Assembly: GCF_001280005.1 (NCBI RefSeq)
Contig: NZ_LGDW01000489.1
Coordinates: forward strand, 79,897-143,896
Length of the DNA stretch: 64,000 nt
Source of the DNA: Streptomyces sp. NRRL WC-3618
Lineage (GTDB): Bacteria; Actinomycetota; Actinomycetes; Streptomycetales; Streptomycetaceae
Direction: 5' to 3'
A program made the translations under genes and the position numbers. A model generated the notes under the pieces. The model saw nothing but the letters and a program-made list of their open reading frames with translations. It was not told where the DNA came from and made no database searches. Of the stretch, positions 1 to 7,122 are shown in pieces. How positions within the stretch are numbered: the first letter of the stretch is position 1; the number at the start of each line of letters is the position of its first letter.

Positions 1-2
1 AC

Positions 3-188
3 AAGGATGGGGCGATCGCTCAACGCGCGGACCTGGATCCCAGTTCGGCTGCACATGCCGGCATACCGGCCCCGCACATTCTTGACATGACCAAGCACGT
101 CAATCCAAAGACGGGGCAAGTTTTCCGTAACTGGGAAAAGCTACCGCGACCTCTTCTCCCGGAGGAAGAACTCTGCGGCTGCCGGTAG
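3..188 (+). CDS. C-terminal fragment of a possible polymorphic toxin (5' end outside window)
   Basis: An open frame enters from the left edge and ends at TAG 186-188, giving 61 residues. The tail contains APHILDMTKHVNPKTGQVFR and ends in EEELCGCR. Short tails of this kind (His, Pro and Asn rich, just before small immunity genes) are usual for the toxin domain of secreted polymorphic toxins, but I cannot name a toxin family from 61 residues. A strong terminator follows, and then three small immunity-like genes. The toxin reading is inferred from context. The alternative is simply the end of an unrelated protein. Confidence 0.45.
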   Translation, partial: KDGAIAQRADLDPSSAAHAGIPAPHILDMTKHVNPKTGQVFRNWEKLPRPLLPEEELCGCR

Positions 189-260
189 GTGCAGAGTGCT
201 GCGCGAACGGGACCGCCGAATGGCCTGCAAATAAAATAGCAACAAAGTAGTGGAGGTCTT

Positions 261-290
261 AGGCGCCCGTCATCATCATGACGGGCGCCT
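261..290 (+). terminator. Intrinsic terminator after the toxin-like gene
   Basis: A perfect 13-bp stem (arms 261-273 and 278-290) closes a 4-nt loop, CATC. It lies 73 nt after the stop of the partial upstream gene and 45 nt before the next start, so the downstream gene probably has its own promoter or relies on read-through. Confidence 0.75.
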
Positions 291-335
291 GCGTTTCAAA
301 TCTGCACTCGGCAATGGGCATAAAAGGAGCTATCG

Positions 336-818
336 ATGGACAATCCCATGGAGTATCCCAAAATTGCATCTTGGACGGAGGAGTGGGGAGGTGCCGTTGA
401 TTACGTAGATTATGTAAAACGTAATGGCGACATGGCATTGCTTGTAGCATTTTCTCGAATCTTTTGGCCTCGTTTTGTCGAAGCGGGGGGCTGCGTGCTG
501 TGGGATCGCGCTTACGAGGAGTCAAATTTCAACGTCTGGCAGGAGAACCTCTCGGGTGATACCCAAAGAATCGAAGCGACGCTGAATCAATTGAGAGTAT
601 GGCAGGTTGTCGAATCAGAAGACACGGACGAGGATTGGCAGGCGCTAGAATTTATTGCCGCATGCATCGCAAAATCTTGGAGGGCCGCTTTGCACGCAGA
701 ATTCCCTGACCGAGCTTTCGACGTCCGAATCATCAACTCCGAGGATGGGCCCATCGTTACCTTTTCCTCTGGTGCCGGTCCGGTGACTACTGACCGTAGC
801 GAAAATACGGAGGTGTGA
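336..818 (+). CDS. Immunity-like protein, unassigned family
   Basis: A 160-residue acidic protein without signal peptide or membrane segment. The start is ATG 336 with an AAAAGGAG ribosome site 6 nt upstream. The sequence is Trp/Glu rich (SWTEEWGG, WEN-like stretches, TDEDWQALEFIAACIAKSW) and resembles the small acidic immunity proteins found after polymorphic toxins, though I do not recognise the exact family. Base composition of the first 350 nt is clearly AT-richer than neighbouring genes, and codon choice includes AAA, ATT and TTT, which suggests recent horizontal acquisition. The stop overlaps the ribosome site of the next gene, so the two are probably co-transcribed. Confidence 0.7.
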   Translation: MDNPMEYPKIASWTEEWGGAVDYVDYVKRNGDMALLVAFSRIFWPRFVEAGGCVLWDRAYEESNFNVWQENLSGDTQRIEATLNQLRVWQVVESEDTDEDWQALEFIAACIAKSWRAALHAEFPDRAFDVRIINSEDGPIVTFSSGAGPVTTDRSENTEV

Positions 819-822
819 GGCG

Positions 823-1200
823 GTGAATGTCTTGCGCGGTGACTCGACCGGGGAACTGGGGCTCTCCGGGACCCGCTCGGAACTGCTGGCCCTCGGGCGG
901 GAGTTGCGGAGCGTGCACTGGGAGATTCCGCTGGAGAAGGTCTCCGATCCGTTCCCGTACAGCAGGTTGTTGTCACTTATCACGTTCCGGCGAGCGAGCG
1001 GGAAGGTCATGATCTCGTCGTCCGGAGACAGGGAATCCCTGGATGTCCAAGGCGGACCGGAGTCTCTGTCTCTCCTTGCCGACAATATCGAGGGCTTCGC
1101 TTCGGAGGCGGACGTGGACGACCACCTTCACGTGGACTGCTGCGGGGACCACGACTATCTGGCTGAGGGGTCGGGATCGGTGGTCGTCGCCATCGGTTAG
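823..1200 (+). CDS. Imm32-like immunity protein
   Basis: A 125-residue protein starting at GTG 823, 5 nt after the preceding stop, with GGAGGTGTGAGG as ribosome site. The order of motifs fits my memory of the Imm32 family: an N-terminal segment with ELLALGREL, a central VMISSSGDRESLDVQGG, then SLLADNIEGFA, and near the C-terminus a DDHLHVDCCGDHDYLAEGSGSVVVAI strand-rich tail (HxHV followed by a YLAEGS turn). These proteins neutralise toxins delivered by neighbouring cells or by sister cells. A 9-bp hairpin follows the gene. The assignment is from recall and no database search was possible. Confidence 0.65.
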   Translation: MNVLRGDSTGELGLSGTRSELLALGRELRSVHWEIPLEKVSDPFPYSRLLSLITFRRASGKVMISSSGDRESLDVQGGPESLSLLADNIEGFASEADVDDHLHVDCCGDHDYLAEGSGSVVVAIG

Positions 1201-1236
1201 TCGCAGGACCGCTCGCCTTGTCGCAAACGCGCTTGC

Positions 1237-1259
1237 CCGCCCCATGGAGAATGGGGCGG
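1237..1259 (+). terminator. Hairpin after the Imm32-like gene
   Basis: A 9-bp perfect stem, CCGCCCCAT and ATGGGGCGG, with a 5-nt loop lies 37 nt after the stop codon. There is no U-tract, as is common in streptomycete terminators. The remaining bases up to the next gene (to 1490) show no convincing gene. Confidence 0.5.
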
Positions 1260-1490
1260 CCAAGGGCGTTTCGCTTCGGATCAGCGGCCGCTTCGGCTGC
1301 GGGTGTCAGTCCAACTGGGGCGCCGTGCACTCCTGGGATCGGCCCTCAGCGTCCTGCTGGATTGGTGATGGCTGGGTGGCGCAGGGCGTGGCCAGCCGAT
1401 CGGACTCGACGGAAAGCCCGGCTCGAAAGCGGCTACGCATATCTCGATGAATCCTGACGGCACTTATCCACTTCCGGTGGGGTGGTAGGA

Positions 1491-1862
1491 ATGAACCTGA
1501 ACCTTCGGGGTCATGTAGTTACCCGTGTCTGCTTCGACGCGGCTCTCACAGTCCTTACCAGCGGAGATTGTGAACTGCGTATCGAAACTGAGGCGGTTCT
1601 CCGAGTCTCGGCAGAGGATTATGTGTCTTTTGATCCAGAATCCCCGGACGCCGCGGCTCCCCATCTCGTCCGACTGGCCCGTGACGTGATTACTGAGGCT
1701 GAAGCAGGAAGAGCCGGTGATCTCGTGATCGAATTCGAAAGCGGCGCGAAACTGACTGTCCGGCCGGATGGGGAGTATGAGGCTTGGGGGCTTGTCGGGC
1801 CTAAGGGAAAGCGAGTGACCTGCCTGCCCGGAGGAGAGATCGCGGTGTGGAGCGGTGAGTGA
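1491..1862 (+). CDS. DUF6188-like protein (immunity-associated)
   Basis: A 123-residue protein from ATG 1491, which I prefer over GTG 1482 because the family begins with M-N-L-x-L-R-G and GGTAGGA sits just upstream. It opens with LRGHVVTRVCFDAALTVLTS and ends with the strand-rich segment LVIEFESGAKLTVRPDGEYE followed by AWGLVGPKG. This layout matches proteins annotated DUF6188, which commonly lie in toxin-immunity clusters. No catalytic motif is visible. It is the third small gene after the toxin-like tail and is followed by a double hairpin. Confidence 0.7.
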   Translation: MNLNLRGHVVTRVCFDAALTVLTSGDCELRIETEAVLRVSAEDYVSFDPESPDAAAPHLVRLARDVITEAEAGRAGDLVIEFESGAKLTVRPDGEYEAWGLVGPKGKRVTCLPGGEIAVWSGE

Positions 1863-1894
1863 TATTCGGCCGTAACTGGAACACCTGATCTTCG

Positions 1895-1953
1895 CCTTGC
1901 TCTCGCATGCAAGAGCAAGGCCGTGGCCCCGCCGGGAGCGATCCGGCGGGGCC
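1895..1953 (+). terminator. Tandem double-hairpin terminator
   Basis: There are two consecutive perfect stems. The first has 9 bp (arms 1895-1903 and 1912-1920, 8-nt loop) and the second 11 bp (arms 1925-1935 and 1943-1953, 7-nt loop). They close the immunity-gene group. Confidence 0.75.
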
Positions 1954-2379
1954 ATAGAGGTGTCTGACGGGAGAAGATGAATCCGAGCGGGGCTTCGTTT
2001 CGAGGGACGCGACCCCGGTGGTCCAGAACCTGCGGGCTGACGGTGCGGATGGTGCCCGGTCCCCCGTTCGCGGAAACCCCGAGCACGTGTCTCGACGGCG
2101 GCCCAGTTCAGACGACGCCGACGCCAACATCGTTCGTGCCGCCCGTTGTGCAGTGGCGTGTATCCCTTGATGTCGAGATGAGAATCTCGGTTGTCTCTTG
2201 AACTGCTCAGCCGGACGCCACGTATCAGTCTCGGTGGGTGGCATCGTTGCGCCCGGTGTACCAGCAGGGAAACGGGTCGGCGGGCGGATGTCTGCCGTGG
2301 GTTGCATCGCGCAGCGGCCGTCGGGGTGTCGGCGGTGGGCTGTGAACGCGGTGCCCGGGAAAAGGGCTGAGCGATTTCA
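1954..2379. other. Gene-poor stretch upstream of the acyltransferase
   Basis: About 425 bp with no frame showing streptomycete codon bias or a recognisable product on either strand. Short open frames here lack ribosome sites. It probably holds the acyltransferase promoter, but I see no clear -35/-10 pair. Confidence 0.5.
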
Positions 2380-3591
2380 GTGGATTCGAGCCGTTCGGTC
2401 AGTGGCACTCTCGACGTGGCCGTCCCACCGGGGCGGGCGGAGGGGGCGAGCGGGACAGACGTCCGTCGGCAGGTGCTCGGTCTGGACGGTCTCCGTGGCC
2501 TGGCGGCGCTGTATGTGGTGCTGTTCCACTGCTGGTTGTACACGTTCCCGGGGTATCCCGACAGTTCGGCGCCGCCATGGCTGGACGGGCTGATGTTCGG
2601 GCGCCTGGCCGTGGTCTTCTTCCTGGTGTTGTCCGGGTTCTCGCTGGCGATCTCGCCGGCGCGTCACGGTTGGGGGTCGGGTGGCGTCGGGCAGTTCCTG
2701 CGCCGTCGTGCCTGGCGGATTCTGCCTCCGTACTGGGCAGCGCTGGTCATGAGCCTGATCATTTCCTCGTTCGTGGTGCCCGCCTCGCGTTTCGGACCGC
2801 CCACGGGCTCGTCCGTGCTGGTGTACGGCCTTCTCGGTCAGGACATGGTCACCGCACCGACGCCGAACGGCGCGTTCTGGTCGATCGGGGTGGAGGCCGA
2901 GCTCTATCTCCTCTTCCCCCTTCTGCTGTTCGTGCGGCGGCGGTGGGGCGCGGCGGTCATGGTCGCGTGCGTGGCTCTTCCGGTGATCGCCCGTGGCCTG
3001 ATGGCGGCTGACGCGTCTCCGGTGGAAGGCGCCAACTGGCTCGCTCCGCATCTCGCCCCGGTGTTCGTGGCCGGCGTGGCGGGTGCGGGGATCGTCGTGG
3101 CGTCGGACAGGGTCCGGCGCCTGCCCTGGGGATGGTTCGCCGTGCTGGCCGCTGTGCCTGTGCTGGCTGTCGGTGTCGTTCGAGGGTCTGTGTGGACGGT
3201 GAACCACTACTTCTGGGTGGATCTCGCCGTCGCTCCCGCCATGACGATGCTGATCGCCGCGATCGCCACCGGCAGGCCCGCCGTCCTCGTACGGCTTCTG
3301 ACCGCGCGGCCCGTTCGGAGTCTGGGCAGTTTCTCCTACAGCCTCTATCTGATCCATCTGCCGATCGTCCTGGCCGTGATCCGCCGAGTGGCCCCGCATT
3401 TCGTCTCGCGCGGCCTGCCCACCTTCTGGTTCACGCTGGCCGTGGCACTGCCGGTCTCGGTGCTCGGGGCGTGGCTTTTCGCCCGGATCTTCGAGCTTCC
3501 CTTCAAGGGCAACAGGTCCTGGAAATCCATGATCGCCTTGTGTCGGTCCCGTGGGACGGGTGGGGGCGCGCGAGGTCTTCGACGGACCTGA
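2380..3591 (+). CDS. Acyltransferase family 3 integral membrane protein
   Basis: A 403-residue protein starting at GTG 2380. About 30 residues of variable N-terminus precede the family opening motif LGLDGLRGLAALYVVLFHC, which carries the conserved R and H. Next come VVFFLVLSGFSLA, then RRRAWRILPPYWAAL (the family RxxRxxPPYW) and AFWSIGVEAELYLLFPLLL (FWSxxxExxxY). Around ten hydrophobic segments follow, ending in SLYLIHLPIVL. Members transfer acyl groups to cell-surface sugars or secondary metabolites at the membrane. The substrate cannot be told from sequence. There is no adjacent glycan or antibiotic cluster, so the gene appears to stand alone. Confidence 0.85.
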   Translation: MDSSRSVSGTLDVAVPPGRAEGASGTDVRRQVLGLDGLRGLAALYVVLFHCWLYTFPGYPDSSAPPWLDGLMFGRLAVVFFLVLSGFSLAISPARHGWGSGGVGQFLRRRAWRILPPYWAALVMSLIISSFVVPASRFGPPTGSSVLVYGLLGQDMVTAPTPNGAFWSIGVEAELYLLFPLLLFVRRRWGAAVMVACVALPVIARGLMAADASPVEGANWLAPHLAPVFVAGVAGAGIVVASDRVRRLPWGWFAVLAAVPVLAVGVVRGSVWTVNHYFWVDLAVAPAMTMLIAAIATGRPAVLVRLLTARPVRSLGSFSYSLYLIHLPIVLAVIRRVAPHFVSRGLPTFWFTLAVALPVSVLGAWLFARIFELPFKGNRSWKSMIALCRSRGTGGGARGLRRT

Positions 3592-3797
3592 TCCTCCCGT
3601 TCGGCTGCGTCGACCTGCCTGTCCGGCAGGTTCGGCCGGAGGCCCGGCGGTGGGTTCACCCGTGGGGCAAGGGGCCGACTTTCTCCCCTCTATGGTGAGA
3701 TGGCTGGCGGCGTCTGCGTTGTCGGTGCGACCGGTGGACGCTCAGGCGGTCGCCGGCGCAGCCGTATCGAAGGTATCGATCGTGGTTCACATCGCGT

Positions 3798-4070
3798 ATG
3801 CGTGAGGCGTGGCTGAAGGCTCTGGCGCGCGTCGCCGAGGGCCATGGCGATGCGGCCGACAGTCCGTGTCCGGTGTGCGGCTTGGACTGTCTTGAGGTTC
3901 GGTATGTCGTCGACGACAGCAGTCGGGTCGGCTACGTGCTGCTCTGGTGCGGCGCGTGTCTGCATGGCATCAGCGTTTCCCGGGTGCGTGCTCCGGAAGG
4001 CGTTGCGACCTGGCCGATCGGCGATCCGGCTTCGGTCGCGGGTGTACCGGACTTCACCCGTGACGACTGA
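3798..4070 (+). CDS. Small zinc-ribbon protein
   Basis: A 90-residue protein with a CPVCG pair near residue 25 and a second WCGAC pair about 30 residues later, separated by the strand-rich VRYVVDDSSRVGYVLL. This is a typical four-cysteine zinc-ribbon fold. The start ATG 3798 follows a stretch without a strong ribosome site; the gene is supported by the paired cysteines and streptomycete codon use. Function unknown. Such proteins often bind nucleic acid or act as small structural subunits. Confidence 0.65.
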   Translation: MREAWLKALARVAEGHGDAADSPCPVCGLDCLEVRYVVDDSSRVGYVLLWCGACLHGISVSRVRAPEGVATWPIGDPASVAGVPDFTRDD

Positions 4071-4476
4071 GGGCCGTGGCGGGGCGGGGCTTGGGTGAGT
4101 GGCGCGTGGCAGCGGGCCGCAGGGCAGTTTTTCGAACGGCAGTTGCCCGACCGGGGCGTCAGGCGGGCGTGGGGGCCGGAAGCGGACCAGGCCGACGGCG
4201 CACCGACCACCTCGAACCGGTACGCCACCGAAAGTGACGGGGGACGCCAACCGTGCAGTTTGCTGTCAAAGCCCCTGACGGTAAGAAGGTCGCCGCCCCA
4301 CGCCAGGGACCGATCGGGAAGAAACAGAGGCAAGATTTCTTCCCATTAGCTTCACATTAAGTGCGCGCAAAGTCCTCAAGTGCATGCTCGTGCCACTTGG
4401 TTCACCTGGTTCAACACCCCCCCACCTGGCCGGCCGACGCTCATCCGGTCGCGGGCCGAAAACGCAGGAGCGCGCA
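4071..4476. other. Regulatory stretch before the LuxR-type regulator
   Basis: About 400 bp without a supported gene. It contains a perfect 9-bp inverted repeat, GGGAAGAAA (4316-4324) and TTTCTTCCC (4336-4344), with an 11-nt loop, followed by an AT-richer run around 4345-4362. The repeat may be a terminator or an operator for the downstream regulator. Confidence 0.45.
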
Positions 4477-5112
4477 GTGGAACGTGTCGCCGTCTCAGTC
4501 CTCGCCGAAGACCAGATCTCCCGGTCGGGCGTCGTCAGCCAGCTCAGACAACGCCCTGAACTGTGGGTACTCCAGGAATCCGAACAGGAGCGGGCGACGG
4601 TCGTGTTCGTCGTCACCGACAGCGTCACCGACAGCGTCGACGACCGCACGGTGGTCCTGCTGCGCCGTCTGCGCCGTACGTCCGCCGCCCGCGTCGTACT
4701 GATCGCCTCCCGGGTCGACGACGCGGGCCTCGTCACAGCGGCGGAGTGCGGGGTCCTGGGCGTGCTGCGCCGGTCGGAGGCCAGCCCGGACCGGATCGTC
4801 CAGGTGGCCCTGCTGGCGGCCCGGGGCGAGAGCAGCATGCCGTCCGACCTGCTGGCCCGGCTGCTGGCCCAGGTCGGCAAGATGCACCAGCAACTGCTCG
4901 ACCCGCGCGGGCTGTCGTACACCGGGATGAGCTCGCGTGAGATCGGCGTCCTCAAGCTGGTCGCCGACGGGATGGACACCCGCGAGATCGCCGAGAACCT
5001 CTCCTATTCGGAGCGCACCGTGAAGAACATCCTGCACGACGTGACCAGCCGGCTGCAGTTGCGCAACCGCACGCACGCGGTGGCCTACGCGTTGCGGCAG
5101 GGCCTGATCTGA
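4477..5112 (+). CDS. LuxR-type orphan response regulator linked to a contractile injection system locus
   Basis: A 211-residue protein. I chose GTG 4477 because GCAGGAG lies 6 nt upstream; an ATG at 4384 in the same frame would add 31 low-complexity residues. The N-terminal half folds like a receiver domain (VAVSVLAEDQISRSGVVSQL, then strands VVFVVTD and VVLIAS), but the usual phospho-acceptor Asp context is replaced, so it is probably phosphorylation-independent. The C-terminal half is a complete LuxR helix-turn-helix: LSYTGMSSREIGVLKLVADGM, then TREIAENLSYSERTVKNILHDVTSRL. Response regulators of this type sit at the edge of Streptomyces contractile injection system clusters, and the next genes are baseplate remnants. 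It is intact, unlike the structural genes. Confidence 0.8.
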   Translation: MERVAVSVLAEDQISRSGVVSQLRQRPELWVLQESEQERATVVFVVTDSVTDSVDDRTVVLLRRLRRTSAARVVLIASRVDDAGLVTAAECGVLGVLRRSEASPDRIVQVALLAARGESSMPSDLLARLLAQVGKMHQQLLDPRGLSYTGMSSREIGVLKLVADGMDTREIAENLSYSERTVKNILHDVTSRLQLRNRTHAVAYALRQGLI

Positions 5113-5239
5113 GGCCCTGAGCCCGGCCGGGAACTGCCCGATGGGGTAACGACTTCTGCGCCCTTCTCTGCGCTGCCGCACGCGGGTGAACCTCCCGGCG
5201 GGCGACCAGGATCGACCGCGTGAGTGGAGCACTGAGGCA

Positions 5240-5663
5240 ATGGCCGAACAGTTCGTCGGGGCCGGGCGGGCCTTTCCCCTGCGTACCGACGCCACCGGGG
5301 GCATCCGGGGGCATCGCCCTGTCACCCGGGACCGGGAGATCGCCGGGTCGATCAGGATCATCCTCGGCACCTCCCCGGGCGAGCGCCCGATGCGCCCCGA
5401 GTTCGGCTGCCGCGTCCACGACCACGTGGCCACGCCCCGCCGACGAGGACACCGCCGGGCGCCTCGCCCACGAGGTGCGCAGCTCCCTCGACCGCTGGGA
5501 ACCGAGGATCGAACCGACCGACGTGGTCGTCACCCTGCGGGGCGCCGACAACCCGCGCAACCTCGTCTTCCCATTCCCCTTCTATGTCATCCCCTCGCAC
5601 GACGCGCCCCCGGCCGGTCCCCGCCACGGGGCGGCGCCGAGTATCCAGGAGAGTGCCCGCTGA
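5240..5663 (+). pseudogene. Broken gp25-like (GPW/gp25) baseplate wedge gene
   Basis: The N-terminal half reads in frame 2 as MAEQFVGAGRAFPLRTDATGG, then DREIAGSIRIILGTSPGERP and MRPEFGCRVHDHV. The rest reads in frame 3 as ADEDTAGRLAHEVRSSLDRW, then EPRIEPTDVVVTLRGADNPR and NLVFPFPFYVIP. Two lesions are visible. The first is a 10-bp tandem duplication of CGGGGGCATC (5296-5305 and 5306-5315), nearly compensated by one lost base. The second is an apparent extra C in the CCCC run at 5435-5438, which shifts the frame. Compared with the family, the strand between VVVT and NPRNLVF also lacks about 15 residues. The product would be a wedge subunit of a phage-tail-like baseplate. The stop overlaps the next start (TGATG at 5661-5665), so the genes were translationally coupled. 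Confidence 0.85.
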
Positions 5664-7033
5664 TGGCTCCGCACGCCCCCAACCTCGACGACCGCCGCTT
5701 CCAGCACCTGGTCGACGAAGCCACGCGTTTCGTCCAGCAGCGCGGCCCGGAGTGGACCGACCACAACGTCTCCGACCCCGGGGTCACCCTGATCGAGGCG
5801 TTCGCGCACATGACCGACCAGTTGCTCTACCGGCTCAACCGGGTGCCCGAGAAGAGCTATCTGGCGTTCCTGGACCTCATCGGCGTCACCCTGTTCCCCC
5901 CGGTTCCCGCCCGCGCCGACGTCACCTTCTGGCTCTCCGCACCGCAGCCCGGCACGGTGGTGCTGCCCGAGAACACCGAGATCGCGACGGTGCGCACCGA
6001 GACCGAGGACGCCCTGGTCTTCGCCACCACCGCCGATCTGGCGGTCGTGCCCTGCTCGTACGCGCACCTGCTCACCCAGTACGAGGGGGCGCGCGCCACC
6101 GACCGGACCGACGACCTCGCCGACGGCCGGGACATCGGCTGCTTCCAGACGCAGCCGGCCCCCGGGGACGCCCTGCTCATCGGTCTGACCGCCGCCGTCC
6201 CGCACTGCGCGGTGGTCCTGCGGCTGGACAGCCGGGTGGAGGGCATCGGCGTCGATCCGCGCCGCCCGCCGCTGGTCTGGGAGGCATTCGACGGCGCGGA
6301 CTGGCACGTGTGCGAGGTGGAGCGGGACGAGACCGGCGGGCTCAACCGGCCCGGTGAGGTGGTCCTGCACGTCCCGGGCGGCCACACGCTCGCACCCTTC
6401 GCCGGCCGACGGGCGGGGTGGCTGCGCTGCCGGGTCCTGACCCCCGGTTTCGAGCAGCCGTTCTACTCCTCTTCCCCGGTGCTGCACGGGGTCACGGCGT
6501 TCACCATCGGGGGCACCGCCCCGGCGGTCCACGCCGAACTGGTGACCGGCGAGCGGCTCGGTGAGACGGAAGGGGTGCCCGGCCAGCGGTTCGCGGTCGC
6601 ACGGCCGCCGGTGCTGCCGGACGAGGAGCCCCTGATCGTCGAGGTCGCCGGTGCGGACGGCGGCTGGGAGGAGTGGACCGAGGTCGAGTCGTTCGGCGCC
6701 AGCGGGCCGGGCGACCGTCATGTCAGGCTCGACCGGACCCTGGGCGAGGTGGCGTTCGGGCCCGCGCTGCGCGACCCCGACGGCACGCTGCGCCGCTGCG
6801 GCGCGGTGCCGCCCAAGGGCGCCCAGGTCCGCGTACGCCGCTACCGCACCGGTGGCGGACGGCACGGCAACGTCGCCGCCCACACCCTGACCGTGCTGCG
6901 CGGCCCCATCCCGTACGTGGCCCGCACCGACAACCGGGAGGCAGCCTCGGGCGGCCGGGACGGCGAGTCGGAGGAGAACGCCAAGCTGCGCGGCCCCCTC
7001 GAACTGAGCTCGCGGGAACGGGCCCGGCTGTGA
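5663..7033 (+). pseudogene. C-terminally truncated baseplate J-like protein (injection system remnant)
   Basis: A 456-residue frame beginning MAPHAPNLDDRRFQHLVDEA. It has the family motifs GPEWTDHNVSDPGVTLIEAF followed by AHMTDQLLYRLNRVPEK, the hallmark of putative baseplate assembly proteins (gpJ/Afp11 type) in actinobacterial contractile injection systems. Family members I recall are about 640-650 residues long. This one stops just after ENAKLRGPLELSSRERA, where relatives continue with R-A-V-T-A-E-D-Y and a further ~190 residues. At the break an alternative frame reads RAVTP, so a frameshift and a deletion coincide. A GC-rich hairpin follows at once. The fragment may still be translated, but it cannot assemble a baseplate without sheath, tube and ATPase genes, which are all absent. 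Confidence 0.85.
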
Positions 7034-7049
7034 CGCCGTGGCCCTGCGG

Positions 7050-7082
7050 GGCGCGCGGCGTGCGGCAGCCGCACGCGCGCGG
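7050..7082. terminator. GC-rich hairpin between the truncated baseplate gene and the SARP gene
   Basis: An 8-bp core stem, GCGTGCGG and CCGCACGC, with a 3-nt loop is extended outward by GCGCGC runs with a small bulge. It sits between convergent reading frames and could terminate both. Confidence 0.55.
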
Positions 7083-7122
7083 GCCCCATGGCTGTGCCAC
7101 GGCGCGCGACGTGAGCCGTTCG

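Noticed and set aside
1464..2543. A 359-codon minus-strand frame across the immunity genes
   Set aside because: It has no recognisable domain, no ribosome site and a composition typical of an antisense shadow; the plus-strand genes explain the sequence.
4477..7033. Prophage tail module
   Set aside because: The baseplate proteins are of the actinobacterial injection-system type and there is no integrase, capsid, terminase or attachment site nearby.
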